From: Phyllobacterium sp. OV277
Lineage (GTDB): Bacteria > Pseudomonadota > Alphaproteobacteria > Rhizobiales > Rhizobiaceae
DNA: 64,000 nt
NCBI RefSeq assembly: GCF_900104355.1
Contig: NZ_FNIY01000004.1
Location: forward strand, 372,001 to 436,000
Direction: 5' to 3'
The notes under the pieces were generated by a model. The model was not told the origin of the DNA. It was given only the letters and a program-made list of their open reading frames with translations, and did not search any database. This document shows positions 36,585-46,691 of the stretch, one piece after another (the first letter of the stretch is position 1; the number at the start of each line of letters is the position of its first letter). Position numbers and translations under genes: made by a program.

Positions 36585-37790
36585 CTAAAGGGTGCGAAGC
36601 GGACCAATCACCTTCTCGTTCAACAATTTTTCCTGGATGCAAAGTTCCTGTTGAACCTTTATGTTTCTTGTAGCCAATTGCATGCGCACATCATCAAGGC
36701 TTGCCAATATTTCCGTGGTCTGCTTCTTCAAAATTTCCACGTTGAATGTCTCAATGTGTTGGCAATAGTACTGGTCGAACTGGGCCAGCAACTCGTCATT
36801 TTTTTGCGCGTATCCAAGAGAGATGGTTGGACGGGCGAGCTTCAAAGCGCAGACAATATTGTGATAGCGCGTTGCGATCACGATATCAGCGCTACTCATC
36901 TCATGCATCAGTTCGTGCAAGGTTGCACCTTGTCCTACAGTCATCCGGTTTATTGCATGTTCATCGATCGTACCGGAAACTTTCGCGATAATATCGCGCA
37001 CCGCACACCAATCTCGTTCATCACCGGTCAACAAGCGAACATTGTGCCCCTCCTCAAGCAGCCAGCTGACGAAAGATGCAAGTTTGCCAATGTACAGACG
37101 ATAAATAGCCTCTCCAAACATGGCTTCCTTTGACCATCCCCTATAGTCCATAACACCGACACCAATCGTCAACACTCCATCATCTTCTGGGCGGGACGAC
37201 GATGGCACCGGAAGTCGAAACGCAATATCCGGAAACTGGTAATCTTGCTCCACAGGAAGGCCAGCCTTTTTCATATAGGTCAGAGAATAGCCATCCCGAT
37301 AGGATCGATAATGCGCCATTCTTGCAGCGGACCGGAGAAACCAACGGCTCAGTTGGTGTTCGATCGGCCCTGCACCGATACTCACAAAAGCAATCTTGGT
37401 GCTGCGCAATCTGGCTGCCAGACACCAGCGGAAAAGGACAAACGGCCAGCCAAATGGAGTCTCCTGAAAGTCATCCAGTATTCCAGTGCCCGGAATAATC
37501 AGAAGATCCACTCCCCCAAGACACGCAAGAAGCATGTAAAGACTCGCGATTCGTCGTGGGATATCAGCAAGCAAGGCATTAATGCGGATGAGCCACCTGG
37601 TTCGCAAAACAATTCCGCTGATCCCGATCGATTTGATCTTATATTTTTTCTCGACAAATTCTGGGTTGGAACAGATGCACGTGAGTTCTGTGGTTTGCGG
37701 AAGAGAACGCAGAAAGTTCAGCATCGCCTCAAGAGAACCGTCATTCCCTGTATTACCGCTACCAAACTGCCCCAATAAACAGATTTTCAT
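36585..37790 (-). CDS. Polysaccharide pyruvyl transferase family protein
   Basis: 401 residues starting MKICLLGQFGSGNTGNDGSL at 37790 (GAGGGATTCTGT upstream; a longer frame to 37913 is not supported). The GNxGN start, IIPGTGILDDFQETPFG, KIAFVSIGAGPIEH and the late SSADIVIATRYHNIVCAL / ARPTISLGYAQKNDELL are typical of the PS_pyruv_trans family. These add pyruvate ketals to sugars of capsules and exopolysaccharides, making them acidic. It stands alone on the minus strand inside a plus-strand block. Confidence 0.88.
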   Translation of the reverse strand: MKICLLGQFGSGNTGNDGSLEAMLNFLRSLPQTTELTCICSNPEFVEKKYKIKSIGISGIVLRTRWLIRINALLADIPRRIASLYMLLACLGGVDLLIIPGTGILDDFQETPFGWPFVLFRWCLAARLRSTKIAFVSIGAGPIEHQLSRWFLRSAARMAHYRSYRDGYSLTYMKKAGLPVEQDYQFPDIAFRLPVPSSSRPEDDGVLTIGVGVMDYRGWSKEAMFGEAIYRLYIGKLASFVSWLLEEGHNVRLLTGDERDWCAVRDIIAKVSGTIDEHAINRMTVGQGATLHELMHEMSSADIVIATRYHNIVCALKLARPTISLGYAQKNDELLAQFDQYYCQHIETFNVEILKKQTTEILASLDDVRMQLATRNIKVQQELCIQEKLLNEKVIGPLRTL

Positions 37791-37988
37791 ACAGAATCCC
37801 TCGACGAGGCATCGTTTATCAGTCCTCTCGTAGACGGAGTTTGCTGGGGCGCGCGTGCAAAAAATACATGGACATTGGAACAGTCCGACCACCCGAATGA
37901 GCAGAGACCTCATCCCAATGGACTATGGCCCTTACCCGCCATGAAGCATTCATTTCTATCGCGCCGCGGTTCATGTTGATTTTTGTCT

Positions 37989-37999
37989 GTTTAGTAAAC
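37989..37999. promoter_or_regulatory. GTTTAGTAAAC palindrome before the glycosyltransferase
   Basis: A perfect 5+5 inverted repeat around one base, 16 bp upstream of ATG 38016 in the divergent gap 37791-38015. It could be an operator; short enough to be chance. Confidence 0.25.
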
Positions 38000-38015
38000 T
38001 CAAGGTCAGAACTTC

Positions 38016-39209
38016 ATGAAGTTCGCATATTTTGTCCGCCCTCATATCGGAGGCACTTATTCCGTATTCAAACAGTTGCGGGCCGGGCTGGCTGCAAAGG
38101 GCGTGGATGTTCGTTGGATGAGCATAAACTCCCCCGGTACAGTCCACGACGCCCAATGGCTTCCTGAGTTTGACTATGGATCTTTGGTGGAAATTCACGG
38201 GGGTATGACCGAGCGAGATCAGGCGGAGACACTCGTGAAAGCCCTGGAAGACGGTGGGTTTGATGGTATTTTCATTAATGTTCTCAGTGAGAGAATTCTA
38301 ACCAATATCGCGCGCTATCTCCCGGAAAAATTCTTGCGGATTATGATCGTGCACAACATTACTGCGGGAACCTATAGCGCGGCGAAGGCCATAAAAAATC
38401 ACGTCCATGCGACCATCGGGGTCTCCGAACGCATTCGTAGCGATCTGGTCAGAAAACTGAGCTTTCCCGCGCATCGTACTTTTGTCATCCCACATGCTGC
38501 CGGTTCGTCCAACCGGGAATTCCGGCGCGAAGCAAACGGCAGTGAAACTCTACGCCTCATTTTTCTTGGCCGCATAGAAGATGCATCAAAAGGTGTGTTC
38601 TGGCTTCCTGAAATTATGAGTCATCTCTCCAAAGCGATTCATTTGACGGTCGCTGGCGACGGGCCAGATCTTGAGAATTTGAAAAACAGACTCTCACCCC
38701 ACCGTAACCGTATCACGTTTGCTGGTGCAGTTCACCCCGATCAGGTTTTCGATCTTCTTCTCCAACATGATGTGCTCATTATGCCATCCCGCTACGAGGG
38801 ATTTGGGCTCACAATCACCGAAGCGATGTCGGCTGGCTGCATTCCCGTCGTCTCACGTATCCGAGGTGTCACGGATACAATAATCGACGATGGCACGAAT
38901 GGATTTCTCTTCCGCATTGGACACAGCCGGGAAGCAGCACAGATCATTTCCGATATTCATTCCAATCCGAAAACGGCTCAATGGTTGTCCGACGCAGCCC
39001 GGTACAAGGCGGATGTCACATTTACTATTGAGATCATGGCTGAACGTTACTTGAACGTCATTCGCAACCTTACGACAGACAGGGGCGATATTGCAGCTCC
39101 GCTCAAAATTGAGAAGTGGGCAATGCCGAGAGGCCTGCGTTCCGGGTTGCGAACGCTGGTACCACGACCTTTGAAGAATTGGCTGCGTGTGGTGCGCGAA
39201 CGGATTTGA
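38016..39209 (+). CDS. Family 4 glycosyltransferase
   Basis: 397 residues with GT-B architecture. The N-terminal acceptor half begins MKFAYFVRPHIGGTYSVFKQ. The donor half includes LRLIFLGRIEDASKGVFWLP, HLTVAGDGPDLENLK, FAGAVHPDQVFDLL and the retaining EX7E motif in MPSRYEGFGLTITEAMSAGC. It would add a sugar with retention of configuration. AAGGTC precedes the ATG. It lies 33 bp before an aminotransferase gene and starts a plus-strand run that continues to 44522. Confidence 0.9.
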   Translation: MKFAYFVRPHIGGTYSVFKQLRAGLAAKGVDVRWMSINSPGTVHDAQWLPEFDYGSLVEIHGGMTERDQAETLVKALEDGGFDGIFINVLSERILTNIARYLPEKFLRIMIVHNITAGTYSAAKAIKNHVHATIGVSERIRSDLVRKLSFPAHRTFVIPHAAGSSNREFRREANGSETLRLIFLGRIEDASKGVFWLPEIMSHLSKAIHLTVAGDGPDLENLKNRLSPHRNRITFAGAVHPDQVFDLLLQHDVLIMPSRYEGFGLTITEAMSAGCIPVVSRIRGVTDTIIDDGTNGFLFRIGHSREAAQIISDIHSNPKTAQWLSDAARYKADVTFTIEIMAERYLNVIRNLTTDRGDIAAPLKIEKWAMPRGLRSGLRTLVPRPLKNWLRVVRERI

Positions 39210-39242
39210 ATACCTCCCCGGGTAACATAGGAGACTTGGCAT

Positions 39243-40613
39243 ATGGTCAAATCAGTTACAGATTTTGAGAAATCCAACCACCTGCGTGAGCTCGCGCATC
39301 ATCTCATTCCAGGGGGTGCCCATACCTATGCAAAGGGGGATGATCAATACCCTGTTCTGTCACCCGGCTTTATCGCAAGGGGCCATGGCAGCCACGTGTG
39401 GGATATCGACGGTAACGAGTACATCGAATATGGGATGGGAAATCGCGCCGTCGGCCTCGGCCACGCATATCCGCCTGTCCTCGAAGCCGCAATGCGCCAG
39501 CTCAAGCTTGGTTGCAACTTCACACGCCCGGCTGAAATAGAAGTAGAATGTGCGGCAACCTTTCTGGAGACCGTTCCTTCAGCGGAAATGGTCAAATTCT
39601 GTAAAAATGGGTCTGATGCAACCTCTGCCGCGGTAAGGCTGGCGCGCGCGGTTACGGGACGGGACATGATCGGTATCTGTGCCGATCATCCATTTTTTTC
39701 GACCGATGACTGGTTTATCGGTTCCACGGAAATGAGTGCCGGCGTGCCGGCCGCCATTCAGGAGTTGACCGTCGGGTTCAGATACAACAACCTTGAAAGC
39801 GCCCGAGAGCTTTTTGTGCGATATCCCCGCAAGATTGCTGCGCTGATCCTTGAACCTTCAAGGGGAGAAGGCTCTCCTCGGCCTTTTTTGCATGGTTTGC
39901 TGAAGCTCTGCCATGACAATGGTGCCTTACTTATTCTCGATGAAATGATCACAGGTTTTCGCTGGCACAGTGGTGGTGCACAGCAAGCCTATGGCATAGA
40001 GCCTGATCTGTCATGTTTCGGTAAAGCGCTCGGTAACGGCTTTTCAGTTTCGGCTCTTGCAGGCAAACGCGAGTTCATGAATCTCGGTGGCTTGAGCCAG
40101 CCATTTAAACCCAGAGTGTTCCTGTTATCGACGACGCATGGGGCGGAGACACATGCTCTTGCAGCTGCAATTGCCACCATGCGCGTCTATCAGAATGAAC
40201 CAGTAATCGAACATCTTCATGCACAAGGGCAACGGCTCAGGGATGGTATTCAACAAGCGATCGACAGGCATGGCCTCGGCAATCACGTGCGTACCATCGG
40301 ACGAGATTGCTGCCTGACCTATGCCACGCTGGATGCTGAGCGATTACCCTCTCAGGCCTTCAGGACGTTATTCTTGCAGGAAACGATACGGCGAGGGATT
40401 CTCATGCCTTCGCTTGTGGTTAGTTACGTGCATTCGACTGAAGACATCGATCGTACCATAGATGCAGTAGATGGCGCACTCGGCATATACCATCAAGCGC
40501 TTCGGCATGGGGTGAGCAACTATCTCGTTGGGCGTACCTCGCAACCGGTTTTCCGGCGCTTTAACAATGCGATGACGCACACTGGCAAACCGGAGCGGGT
40601 GGGCCATGCCTGA
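39243..40613 (+). CDS. Class III aminotransferase, glutamate-1-semialdehyde aminomutase-like
   Basis: 456 residues of PLP fold type I. Seen: HLIPGGAHTYAKGDDQYP and ARGHGSHVWDIDGNEYIEY (typical of the GSA aminomutase branch), FCKNGSDATSAAVRLAR, the cofactor Asp in LLILDEMITGFRW, and the Schiff-base Lys in SCFGKALGNGFSVSAL. Its place in a polysaccharide operon and the poor match expected of true HemL suggest a sugar or substituent aminotransferase, not tetrapyrrole synthesis. That is inference. AGGAG precedes the ATG. Its 3' end overlaps the next gene by 8 bp. Confidence 0.85.
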   Translation: MVKSVTDFEKSNHLRELAHHLIPGGAHTYAKGDDQYPVLSPGFIARGHGSHVWDIDGNEYIEYGMGNRAVGLGHAYPPVLEAAMRQLKLGCNFTRPAEIEVECAATFLETVPSAEMVKFCKNGSDATSAAVRLARAVTGRDMIGICADHPFFSTDDWFIGSTEMSAGVPAAIQELTVGFRYNNLESARELFVRYPRKIAALILEPSRGEGSPRPFLHGLLKLCHDNGALLILDEMITGFRWHSGGAQQAYGIEPDLSCFGKALGNGFSVSALAGKREFMNLGGLSQPFKPRVFLLSTTHGAETHALAAAIATMRVYQNEPVIEHLHAQGQRLRDGIQQAIDRHGLGNHVRTIGRDCCLTYATLDAERLPSQAFRTLFLQETIRRGILMPSLVVSYVHSTEDIDRTIDAVDGALGIYHQALRHGVSNYLVGRTSQPVFRRFNNAMTHTGKPERVGHA

Positions 40614-41952
40614 CTTGCACCTGCGCGGCATATTATTGTGGGCAGTTTGTTCTTTTCTCGCACTTTATTCCCTGACCGCTGCAGGTGCACGGCAAACAGT
40701 CTTTCCGTTGCACATTTCAGCCAATCAGCGCTATCTGGAAGATGCAGCAGGGCAACCCTTTCTCATGGTCGCCGACACGGCGTGGTCATTGATAGGTGAC
40801 CTCTCGCGTGAGGAAATCGACAGCTATCTGGCCGATCGAAAGAAGCGTGGTTTCAACACAATTCTTGTTTCCCTGATTGAACATCACTTCAGCCGAAATG
40901 CGCCACGCAATTTCTACCAGCAATCGCCATTCAAAGAGAACGGGAACTTTGCTGCTCCCAACGAGGCCTATTTTGACAATGTCGAATGGTTTTTGCGCCG
41001 CGCAAGTGATGATCGCTTTCTCGTACTGCTGGTACCTGCCTATCTCGGAGTGAACGGAGGCAATGAGGGATGGTACCGCGAGATGCAGATTGCCGGGGCC
41101 GGGGCGCTGAAAACCTATGGAGACTACATTGGAAAACGATTTGCCAAATTCAGTAATATTATCTGGATACAAGGTGGCGACTATGATCCCCCGGACAGAG
41201 ACCTGGTGGAATCATTGGCAACGGCGATTGCCATAGCTAACCCCGGCACCATTCAAAGTGTCCACGGCGGTCGTGATGCGCGCACCGATTTTGTCTGGCC
41301 AGAGGCGCATTGGAAACAACTTGATACGGTGTACACCTACGGAAACGTTGCCGCTGCAACCCTTCAGCAATATCTCGCGCGGCCAACGCGCCCTTTCTTC
41401 CTCATCGAAGGTGTTTACGAGGGCGAAAACGGCGCAACCGAGGAAACAGTTCGAACAAGTGCCTACAGTGCACTTCTAACCGGTGCAGCGGGGCAGGTTT
41501 TCGGCAACAATCCCGTGTGGCATTTTTCAGGCCCGGGCTTACATGGGGAAACCGTACCATGGCCAATGGCGCTTTCAAGCCGTGGTGCCCAAAGCATGAC
41601 TTATCTGAAGGACTTCTTCAACACAATTCCTTGGTGGAACCTCGAACCCGATCAGGGCAAAACACTCACATCGGAAAACACATCGACCTCCGGCATTGCA
41701 GTAGCTGGCCGCTCTCGCGATGGAAAACTCATCGCGGTCTATTTATCCGGAATGCGTAGCCTGACCCTCAGGGCGGATGTAAGCAAGCAATCGACCACGA
41801 ACGCCAAGTGGTTTGACCCGTCTTCGGGAAAGTATATCCCGGCCAAAAAGCCGATGGTGACGACTGCCGGAAATCTGGAATATACCGTTCCAAATATCCG
41901 GAATGCATCTGGCTACGGGGACTGGTTACTGGTCCTTACACAAGGCGACTAG
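40606..41952 (+). CDS. Secreted DUF4038/GH140-like glycoside hydrolase
   Basis: 448 residues with a signal peptide ([19 protein letters not shown]). The catalytic domain is DUF4038-type (apiosidase-like TIM barrel): [20 protein letters not shown] near the start, [30 protein letters not shown], and the Glu in [14 protein letters not shown]. The C-terminal part resembles the collagen-binding-like domain that follows in GH140 ([10 protein letters not shown]...). The known GH140 activity is removal of apiose from pectin. Here the enzyme probably trims or degrades the exopolysaccharide in the periplasm or outside. It overlaps the aminotransferase gene, implying coupled expression. Confidence 0.85.
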   Translation: MPDLHLRGILLWAVCSFLALYSLTAAGARQTVFPLHISANQRYLEDAAGQPFLMVADTAWSLIGDLSREEIDSYLADRKKRGFNTILVSLIEHHFSRNAPRNFYQQSPFKENGNFAAPNEAYFDNVEWFLRRASDDRFLVLLVPAYLGVNGGNEGWYREMQIAGAGALKTYGDYIGKRFAKFSNIIWIQGGDYDPPDRDLVESLATAIAIANPGTIQSVHGGRDARTDFVWPEAHWKQLDTVYTYGNVAAATLQQYLARPTRPFFLIEGVYEGENGATEETVRTSAYSALLTGAAGQVFGNNPVWHFSGPGLHGETVPWPMALSSRGAQSMTYLKDFFNTIPWWNLEPDQGKTLTSENTSTSGIAVAGRSRDGKLIAVYLSGMRSLTLRADVSKQSTTNAKWFDPSSGKYIPAKKPMVTTAGNLEYTVPNIRNASGYGDWLLVLTQGD

Positions 41953-42085
41953 AGCAAAAGAGGTAAGAGCCTCTACGAAGGTTCAGCCAATAGCATTCTT
42001 GATCCTCCAAACTCCTCTCTCGTTCCGCAATGCCTGCAGAAGTAAGGTGACTACAAACGGGAAATCTTTGAAGAGGGTTGGAACA

Positions 42086-43156
42086 ATGAAGGTACTTGTG
42101 ACGGGGCATCGCGGTTACATCGGGTCGGTCATGGTCCCATTCTTACAAAAAGCTGGACATGATGTTCATGGTTTTGACAGCGAACTGTATCGAGAATGCC
42201 ATTACGCGCCCGGAGGCGCCATGCCCGATGTCCCCGACCTGCGCAAGGACGTACGCGATGTGACTGTGAGTGACCTTCAGGGATACGACGCCGTCATTCA
42301 TCTTGCGGCACTTTCCAATGATCCGCTCGGCAATCTCAACCCGAATATCACCTACGACATCAATTATAGCGCAAGCGTCCAAATGGCGAAGACTGCGAAG
42401 CAAGCCGGCATTCCACGTTTTCTTTTTGCCTCCTCATGCAGCAATTACGGTCAATCAGGTAGCGAAACAATTGATGAAACCGGGGATCTCAATCCATTGA
42501 CAGCCTACGGATGCTCCAAGGTACTCGCCGAGAGGGATATTGCAGAGCTGGCGGACGATAGCTTCAGCCCAACATATCTGCGTCCGGCAACCGCCTATGG
42601 GCTTTCACCGATGCTGCGTTTCGACATTGTGCTGAATAATCTTGTGGCGTGGGCTGTTACGGATGGCGTCATCCTGCTGAAGTCGGATGGAACGCCATGG
42701 AGACCAATCGTTCATATTGAAGACATCTCGCGTGCTTTTCTGGCCGTGTTGCAGGCACCTCGAGACATCGTGCACAATCAGGCTTTCAATGTTGGTCAAT
42801 CGGAGCACAATTACCGTATCCGCGATATTGCCAAAATCGTAGCTGATGTAGTTCCCGGTTGCCGATTGGAATTTGCGCCTGGCGCAGGCCCCGATACACG
42901 ATCTTATCGGGTCAGTTTTGACAAGATCAAACGAACACTGCCTGATTTCAAACCCGTTTGGGATGCCAACGCCGGAGCTGAACAACTGCATGCCGCGTAT
43001 GTGAGCGCTCATTTGACATTCGCGGAATTTGAAGGACCACGCTATCAGCGCATAAGCCATATTCGCCAGCAGATTGACGAGAACAAGCTCACTACCAGCC
43101 TGCGCCATCTTTCCGCCGCAGAGCGGTGCCCTGCGTTGGCAGATGCGGTCACGTGA
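42086..43156 (+). CDS. NAD-dependent epimerase/dehydratase (extended SDR)
   Basis: 356 residues starting [20 protein letters not shown] at 42086 (AGAGGGTTGGAACA upstream). The cofactor loop is TGHRGYIG, then [14 protein letters not shown], the Ser in [12 protein letters not shown], and Tyr/Lys in [14 protein letters not shown]. This is the family that includes UDP-sugar epimerases, 4,6-dehydratases and 4-ketoreductases. [13 protein letters not shown] members often occur in NDP-deoxysugar cassettes. The precise reaction cannot be read from sequence; a 4-ketoreductase or epimerase of the branched-sugar pathway is likely. It lies 133 bp after the hydrolase gene. Confidence 0.85.
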   Translation: MKVLVTGHRGYIGSVMVPFLQKAGHDVHGFDSELYRECHYAPGGAMPDVPDLRKDVRDVTVSDLQGYDAVIHLAALSNDPLGNLNPNITYDINYSASVQMAKTAKQAGIPRFLFASSCSNYGQSGSETIDETGDLNPLTAYGCSKVLAERDIAELADDSFSPTYLRPATAYGLSPMLRFDIVLNNLVAWAVTDGVILLKSDGTPWRPIVHIEDISRAFLAVLQAPRDIVHNQAFNVGQSEHNYRIRDIAKIVADVVPGCRLEFAPGAGPDTRSYRVSFDKIKRTLPDFKPVWDANAGAEQLHAAYVSAHLTFAEFEGPRYQRISHIRQQIDENKLTTSLRHLSAAERCPALADAVT

Positions 43157-43172
43157 CTGCCCGGCATCTGAT

Positions 43173-44522
43173 ATGAGTGGCATCTTGAGCACGCCGAACT
43201 GGGTCGGAGCACCTGCCAATTCAGAGACTGACATCGGCACGCGTATTTTTAAACTTGCTGCCCGTTTGTTTCCGGTATGCCGTAGCATAACGGGTAGCGG
43301 AGTTCGCGAAACGCTAGGCGTTCTCGGGCAACACATCGATATCACGCGCCACGAAATACCCACGGGAACGCAAGTGTTCGATTGGGTTGTTCCATCCGAG
43401 TGGAACATATGTGATGCCTATGTAAAGGATGGGTCTGGACGCAAGATCATCAGTCTGGCGGAATCCAACCTGCATATCGTCAGCTATAGCAACCCGATCC
43501 ATCGCATCATGCCCTTGAGTGAACTCAAAGCGCATATTCATACACTGCCCGATCAACCGGATCTCATACCGTACAGAACCTCATACTACAGCGAGCAATG
43601 GGGACTGTGCATGAGCCACAATGCGTTTCTCGCTCTCGCAGATGGCGATTATGAAGTTCTGATCGACGCCGAAAAAGCAGACGGCCATCTCACCTATGGC
43701 GAATATCTACACGAGGGTGCCACCGACAAGGAAGTGTTGCTGTCAGCCCATATCTGCCACCCTTCCCTCGCAAATGATAATTGCTCGGGTCTCGCTTTGC
43801 TCACTCTCCTTGCCGTGGCCATGCGATCGCGTAAAACGCACTATAGCTACCGCTTCCTGTTTGCTCCGGGAACGATCGGTGCACTCACCTGGCTTGCCAG
43901 AAACGAAGACAGGGTCGAACGCATCAAACACGGCCTAATCGTGTCATGCGTCGGAGACGGTGGTGGACCAACTTATAAGCGCAGCCGTCAGGGCAATGCC
44001 ATCATTGATCGTGCGATGGAAAGTGTTCTGTGCTCTGGAGGCCGGCAGGCGATCATGCAGGACTTCAGTCCCTATGGATACGACGAGCGCCAATATTGCT
44101 CGCCAGGCTTCAATCTTCCTGTCGGTCTTTTCCAGCGCAGCGGCTTTGGTACATTTCCGGAATACCACACATCAGCAGACAATATGACGTTTATCACGCC
44201 CGAGAACCTTGCACTGTCCTTCCGGATGATCACCGAAGTAATCGATATTCTCGAAACCAACTGGACGCCGGTAAACCTTTTCCCCAAAGGCGAGCCACAA
44301 CTCGGCCGCCGCGGACTTTACGCATCACTCGGCGGCGACAAATCAACCGGACAGACCTCGATGGCATTCCTTTGGGTTCTTAATCTTGCAGATGGAACCC
44401 ACAGCCTTCTCGACATATCCTTGCGCTCGCGCTTGCCCTACCCCGATATCTTTCACGCCGCACAATTGTTGCAGGCAGAAGGGCTTCTGCGTAGCGGATC
44501 ATATGCAAATGCCAAACATTGA
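43173..44522 (+). CDS. DUF4910 protein (aminopeptidase-like fold with C-terminal winged helix)
   Basis: 449 residues from ATG 43173. An N-terminal segment holds RLFPVCRSITGSGVRETL, then the DUF2172/DUF4910 core with a probable zinc site in LLSAHICHPSLANDNCSG, then FAPGTIGALTWLARN, DFSPYGYDERQYCSPGFNLP and FGTFPEYHTSADNM. The last ~90 residues look like a winged-helix domain. The fold is related to M28 aminopeptidases. Family members keep turning up in sugar-antigen and secondary-metabolite clusters, but no reaction is established that I know of. It follows the epimerase gene by 16 bp. Confidence 0.85.
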   Translation: MSGILSTPNWVGAPANSETDIGTRIFKLAARLFPVCRSITGSGVRETLGVLGQHIDITRHEIPTGTQVFDWVVPSEWNICDAYVKDGSGRKIISLAESNLHIVSYSNPIHRIMPLSELKAHIHTLPDQPDLIPYRTSYYSEQWGLCMSHNAFLALADGDYEVLIDAEKADGHLTYGEYLHEGATDKEVLLSAHICHPSLANDNCSGLALLTLLAVAMRSRKTHYSYRFLFAPGTIGALTWLARNEDRVERIKHGLIVSCVGDGGGPTYKRSRQGNAIIDRAMESVLCSGGRQAIMQDFSPYGYDERQYCSPGFNLPVGLFQRSGFGTFPEYHTSADNMTFITPENLALSFRMITEVIDILETNWTPVNLFPKGEPQLGRRGLYASLGGDKSTGQTSMAFLWVLNLADGTHSLLDISLRSRLPYPDIFHAAQLLQAEGLLRSGSYANAKH

Positions 44523-44545
44523 GAGCCACCGAAATTGCCAGAATA

Positions 44546-45076
44546 TCAAACACCGATGAGCGGCCAGGATAAATCCTTGTCCGATATGACCGAAGGCAGT
44601 GCCGGCCAGTCAATTGCAAAGGCAGGATCGTCAAAGCGCACCCCGCTTGCGGCTGGTGGATAATAGAACTCTGAAATGAGGTACGACACCACCGCATTAT
44701 CACTCAAGGTCTGGAAACCGTGAGCGAAGCCCTTGGGAATATAGATCTGGCGGTTATTGCCTTCCGATAACTCAAACCCGGCGTAGTGCCCGTAATTCGT
44801 TGAATCTTTGCGCAGATCGATGATGACGTCCCATATTGCGCCCTTTGTACAGGAAACAACTTTGACCTCGGCATATGCGGTCGTTTGAAAATGCATGCCC
44901 CGCAACGTGTGCATCTTGAGCGAACGGGATGAGCTGTGCTGTACGAAGCGCGTTTCCAGCCCGCGCTCAATAAATTCCTGGGCGCAAAAGGTTCGAGCAA
45001 ATGATCCCCTTTCGTCAGCGTGGGGGCGCGTTTCGATCAGCCATGCTCCGCTTAATTCTGTTTCGGTGAAATGCAT
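44546..45076 (-). CDS. rfbC: dTDP-4-dehydrorhamnose 3,5-epimerase family protein
   Basis: 176 residues, normal for the RmlC family, from ATG 45076. RmlC motifs are clear: GAWLIETRPHADERGSFART, FVQHSSSRSLKMHTLRGMHF (catalytic His region), GAIWDVIIDLRKDS, IYIPKGFAHGFQTLSD (conserved Phe-Ala-His-Gly). It epimerises 4-keto-6-deoxy NDP-sugars at C3/C5. In C-methylated sugar pathways an RmlC-like enzyme acts after the methyltransferase. The frame stays open for 119 codons further upstream, but that part has no RmlC similarity and runs into the divergent methyltransferase gene. Confidence 0.9.
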   Translation of the reverse strand: MHFTETELSGAWLIETRPHADERGSFARTFCAQEFIERGLETRFVQHSSSRSLKMHTLRGMHFQTTAYAEVKVVSCTKGAIWDVIIDLRKDSTNYGHYAGFELSEGNNRQIYIPKGFAHGFQTLSDNAVVSYLISEFYYPPAASGVRFDDPAFAIDWPALPSVISDKDLSWPLIGV

Positions 45077-45395
45077 CGGGCCCCGCTTGTTTCCCTGACC
45101 AGCATAATGGATCGAGGCAACAATCCTGTCAGAGCTTTGGTGCAAATGGAATTTCTCCATAAGAGGTAGCGAGAACAGTGCTTGAAGCTGAATACGCCGA
45201 TACCATTCGCACGGTTCAACATTACCAATTCTTACCACACCGTTTGATGGAAATGTTCCACGCAGGTCCTCCGTTCGGATGATCCCCTTGATCGCATTGA
45301 TATGTCGTCTGTCCGATCGCAAGGCCGTAGGGTCGGTATAAGGAAACCCGACAGGTTCCATATCGGAACATGGCCGATTGATCAGGAGCGAAGGC
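45077..45395. other. Divergent gap between rfbC and the methyltransferase
   Basis: 320 bp that should hold promoters for both genes. The open minus-strand frame through it is not supported as coding. No strong palindrome was found. Confidence 0.4.
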
Positions 45396-46691
45396 ATGAA
45401 CCTACAGGCCAGCACGCTTTCATTGGCGCACAAAGCGAGTGACAGAATGCATGTTTGCCGTCTGTGCAGTGCCAGCCTCAGACATACATTTGTCGACCTT
45501 GGGATGTCACCACCATGCGAAAGCTTCGTTTCCCGCGAGCAGCTTGATGGAGTGGAGCCCTATTATCCACTACATGCCTTTGTCTGCGAAGAGTGCCTTC
45601 TCGTGCAATTGGGCGAATATATAAGTCCGCAAGCAATATTCGAGGAATATGCGTACTTCTCTTCGTATTCAACGAGCTGGGTCGAACATGCCAAAAACTA
45701 CTGCCAACAGATGGCAGAGCAATTGCATCTCGATCAGAAAAGTCTTGTCGTCGAACTTGCCAGCAATGATGGTTATCTCCTTCAGCATTTCATTCCGATG
45801 AACATCCCTGCATTGGGAATCGAGCCTGCTGCAAACGTAGCCAGAGTAGCGATCGAAAAGGGCGTGGCTACCCGTATAAAATTCTTTGGAAAAACCTATG
45901 CTGGTCAACTGGCTACGGAAGGTCTGCTCGCTGATCTGATCGTGGGCAATAATGTGCTGGCTCAGGTTCCGGATCTCAATGATTTTGTCGCGGGAATGGT
46001 CGTTCTTCTGAAGCCAGAAGGCGTCATAACACTGGAGTTCCCACACCTTGAAAAGCTGATATCACAGGGCCAGTTCGACACCATCTACCATGAGCATTTT
46101 TCCTATTTTTCTCTGCTGACCATCGAACATCTGGCAAAAAAACATCAGCTCAAGGTTATCGATGTGGAAGAACTGGTGACCCATGGCGGATCGCTCAGAG
46201 TTCATCTGGCCCATGTGACGAGTGCGAGGCCGATACAAAAAAGCGTCACTCATATCCGTGAGCAGGAAGTGAAGGCTGGGCTCGAACAGATTTCTACCTA
46301 TACCGCTTTCACCCACCGAGCACGCAAGGTCAAACGTGATTTGCTGTCATTTCTTATCGCTGCCAAATCGGCAGGAAAGACGATTTGCGGCTATGGCGCA
46401 CCAGGCAAAGGCAATACTCTCCTTAACTACTGTGGCATCGGACCCGATTTTCTAGATTTTACCGTTGACCGCAATCCCTATAAGCACGGTCGCTATACAC
46501 CGGGAATGCACATTTCAATCGAACCTGTAGAGGCAATCGACCGTATCAAACCTGACTACATCCTTATTTTGCCCTGGAATCTCAAGGACGAGATCATCAA
46601 GCAGATGCATCACGTCCGCGAGTGGGGCGCCAAATTCATCGTACCCATTCCAGGTGTAGAGGTTATCGATCCGAGAGGTGATGAGTTATGA
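45396..46691 (+). CDS. SAM-dependent sugar C-methyltransferase
   Basis: 431 residues from ATG 45396 (AGGAGCGAAGGC upstream). Three parts: an N-terminal zinc-binding domain with CRLC and CEEC; a Rossmann methyltransferase core with SAM loop VVELASNDGYLLQHF; and the C-methyltransferase C-terminal domain (ICGYGAPGKGNTLLNYCGIG, then FTVDRNPYKHGRYTPGMHI). This layout is that of NDP-hexose 3-C-methyltransferases of the TylC3 type, which put a methyl branch on a 4-keto sugar. The stop overlaps the next start by 4 bp (ATGA), so it is tightly coupled to the nucleotidyltransferase. Confidence 0.9.
   Translation: MNLQASTLSLAHKASDRMHVCRLCSASLRHTFVDLGMSPPCESFVSREQLDGVEPYYPLHAFVCEECLLVQLGEYISPQAIFEEYAYFSSYSTSWVEHAKNYCQQMAEQLHLDQKSLVVELASNDGYLLQHFIPMNIPALGIEPAANVARVAIEKGVATRIKFFGKTYAGQLATEGLLADLIVGNNVLAQVPDLNDFVAGMVVLLKPEGVITLEFPHLEKLISQGQFDTIYHEHFSYFSLLTIEHLAKKHQLKVIDVEELVTHGGSLRVHLAHVTSARPIQKSVTHIREQEVKAGLEQISTYTAFTHRARKVKRDLLSFLIAAKSAGKTICGYGAPGKGNTLLNYCGIGPDFLDFTVDRNPYKHGRYTPGMHISIEPVEAIDRIKPDYILILPWNLKDEIIKQMHHVREWGAKFIVPIPGVEVIDPRGDEL

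Noticed and set aside
42605..43408. 267-codon minus-strand frame over the epimerase and DUF4910 genes
   Set aside because: It is antisense to two clear genes and has no domain similarity.
45077..45433. 119-codon upstream extension of rfbC
   Set aside because: RmlC homology starts at MHFTETE (45076), the extension runs into the divergent methyltransferase gene, and the protein would be far longer than the family.
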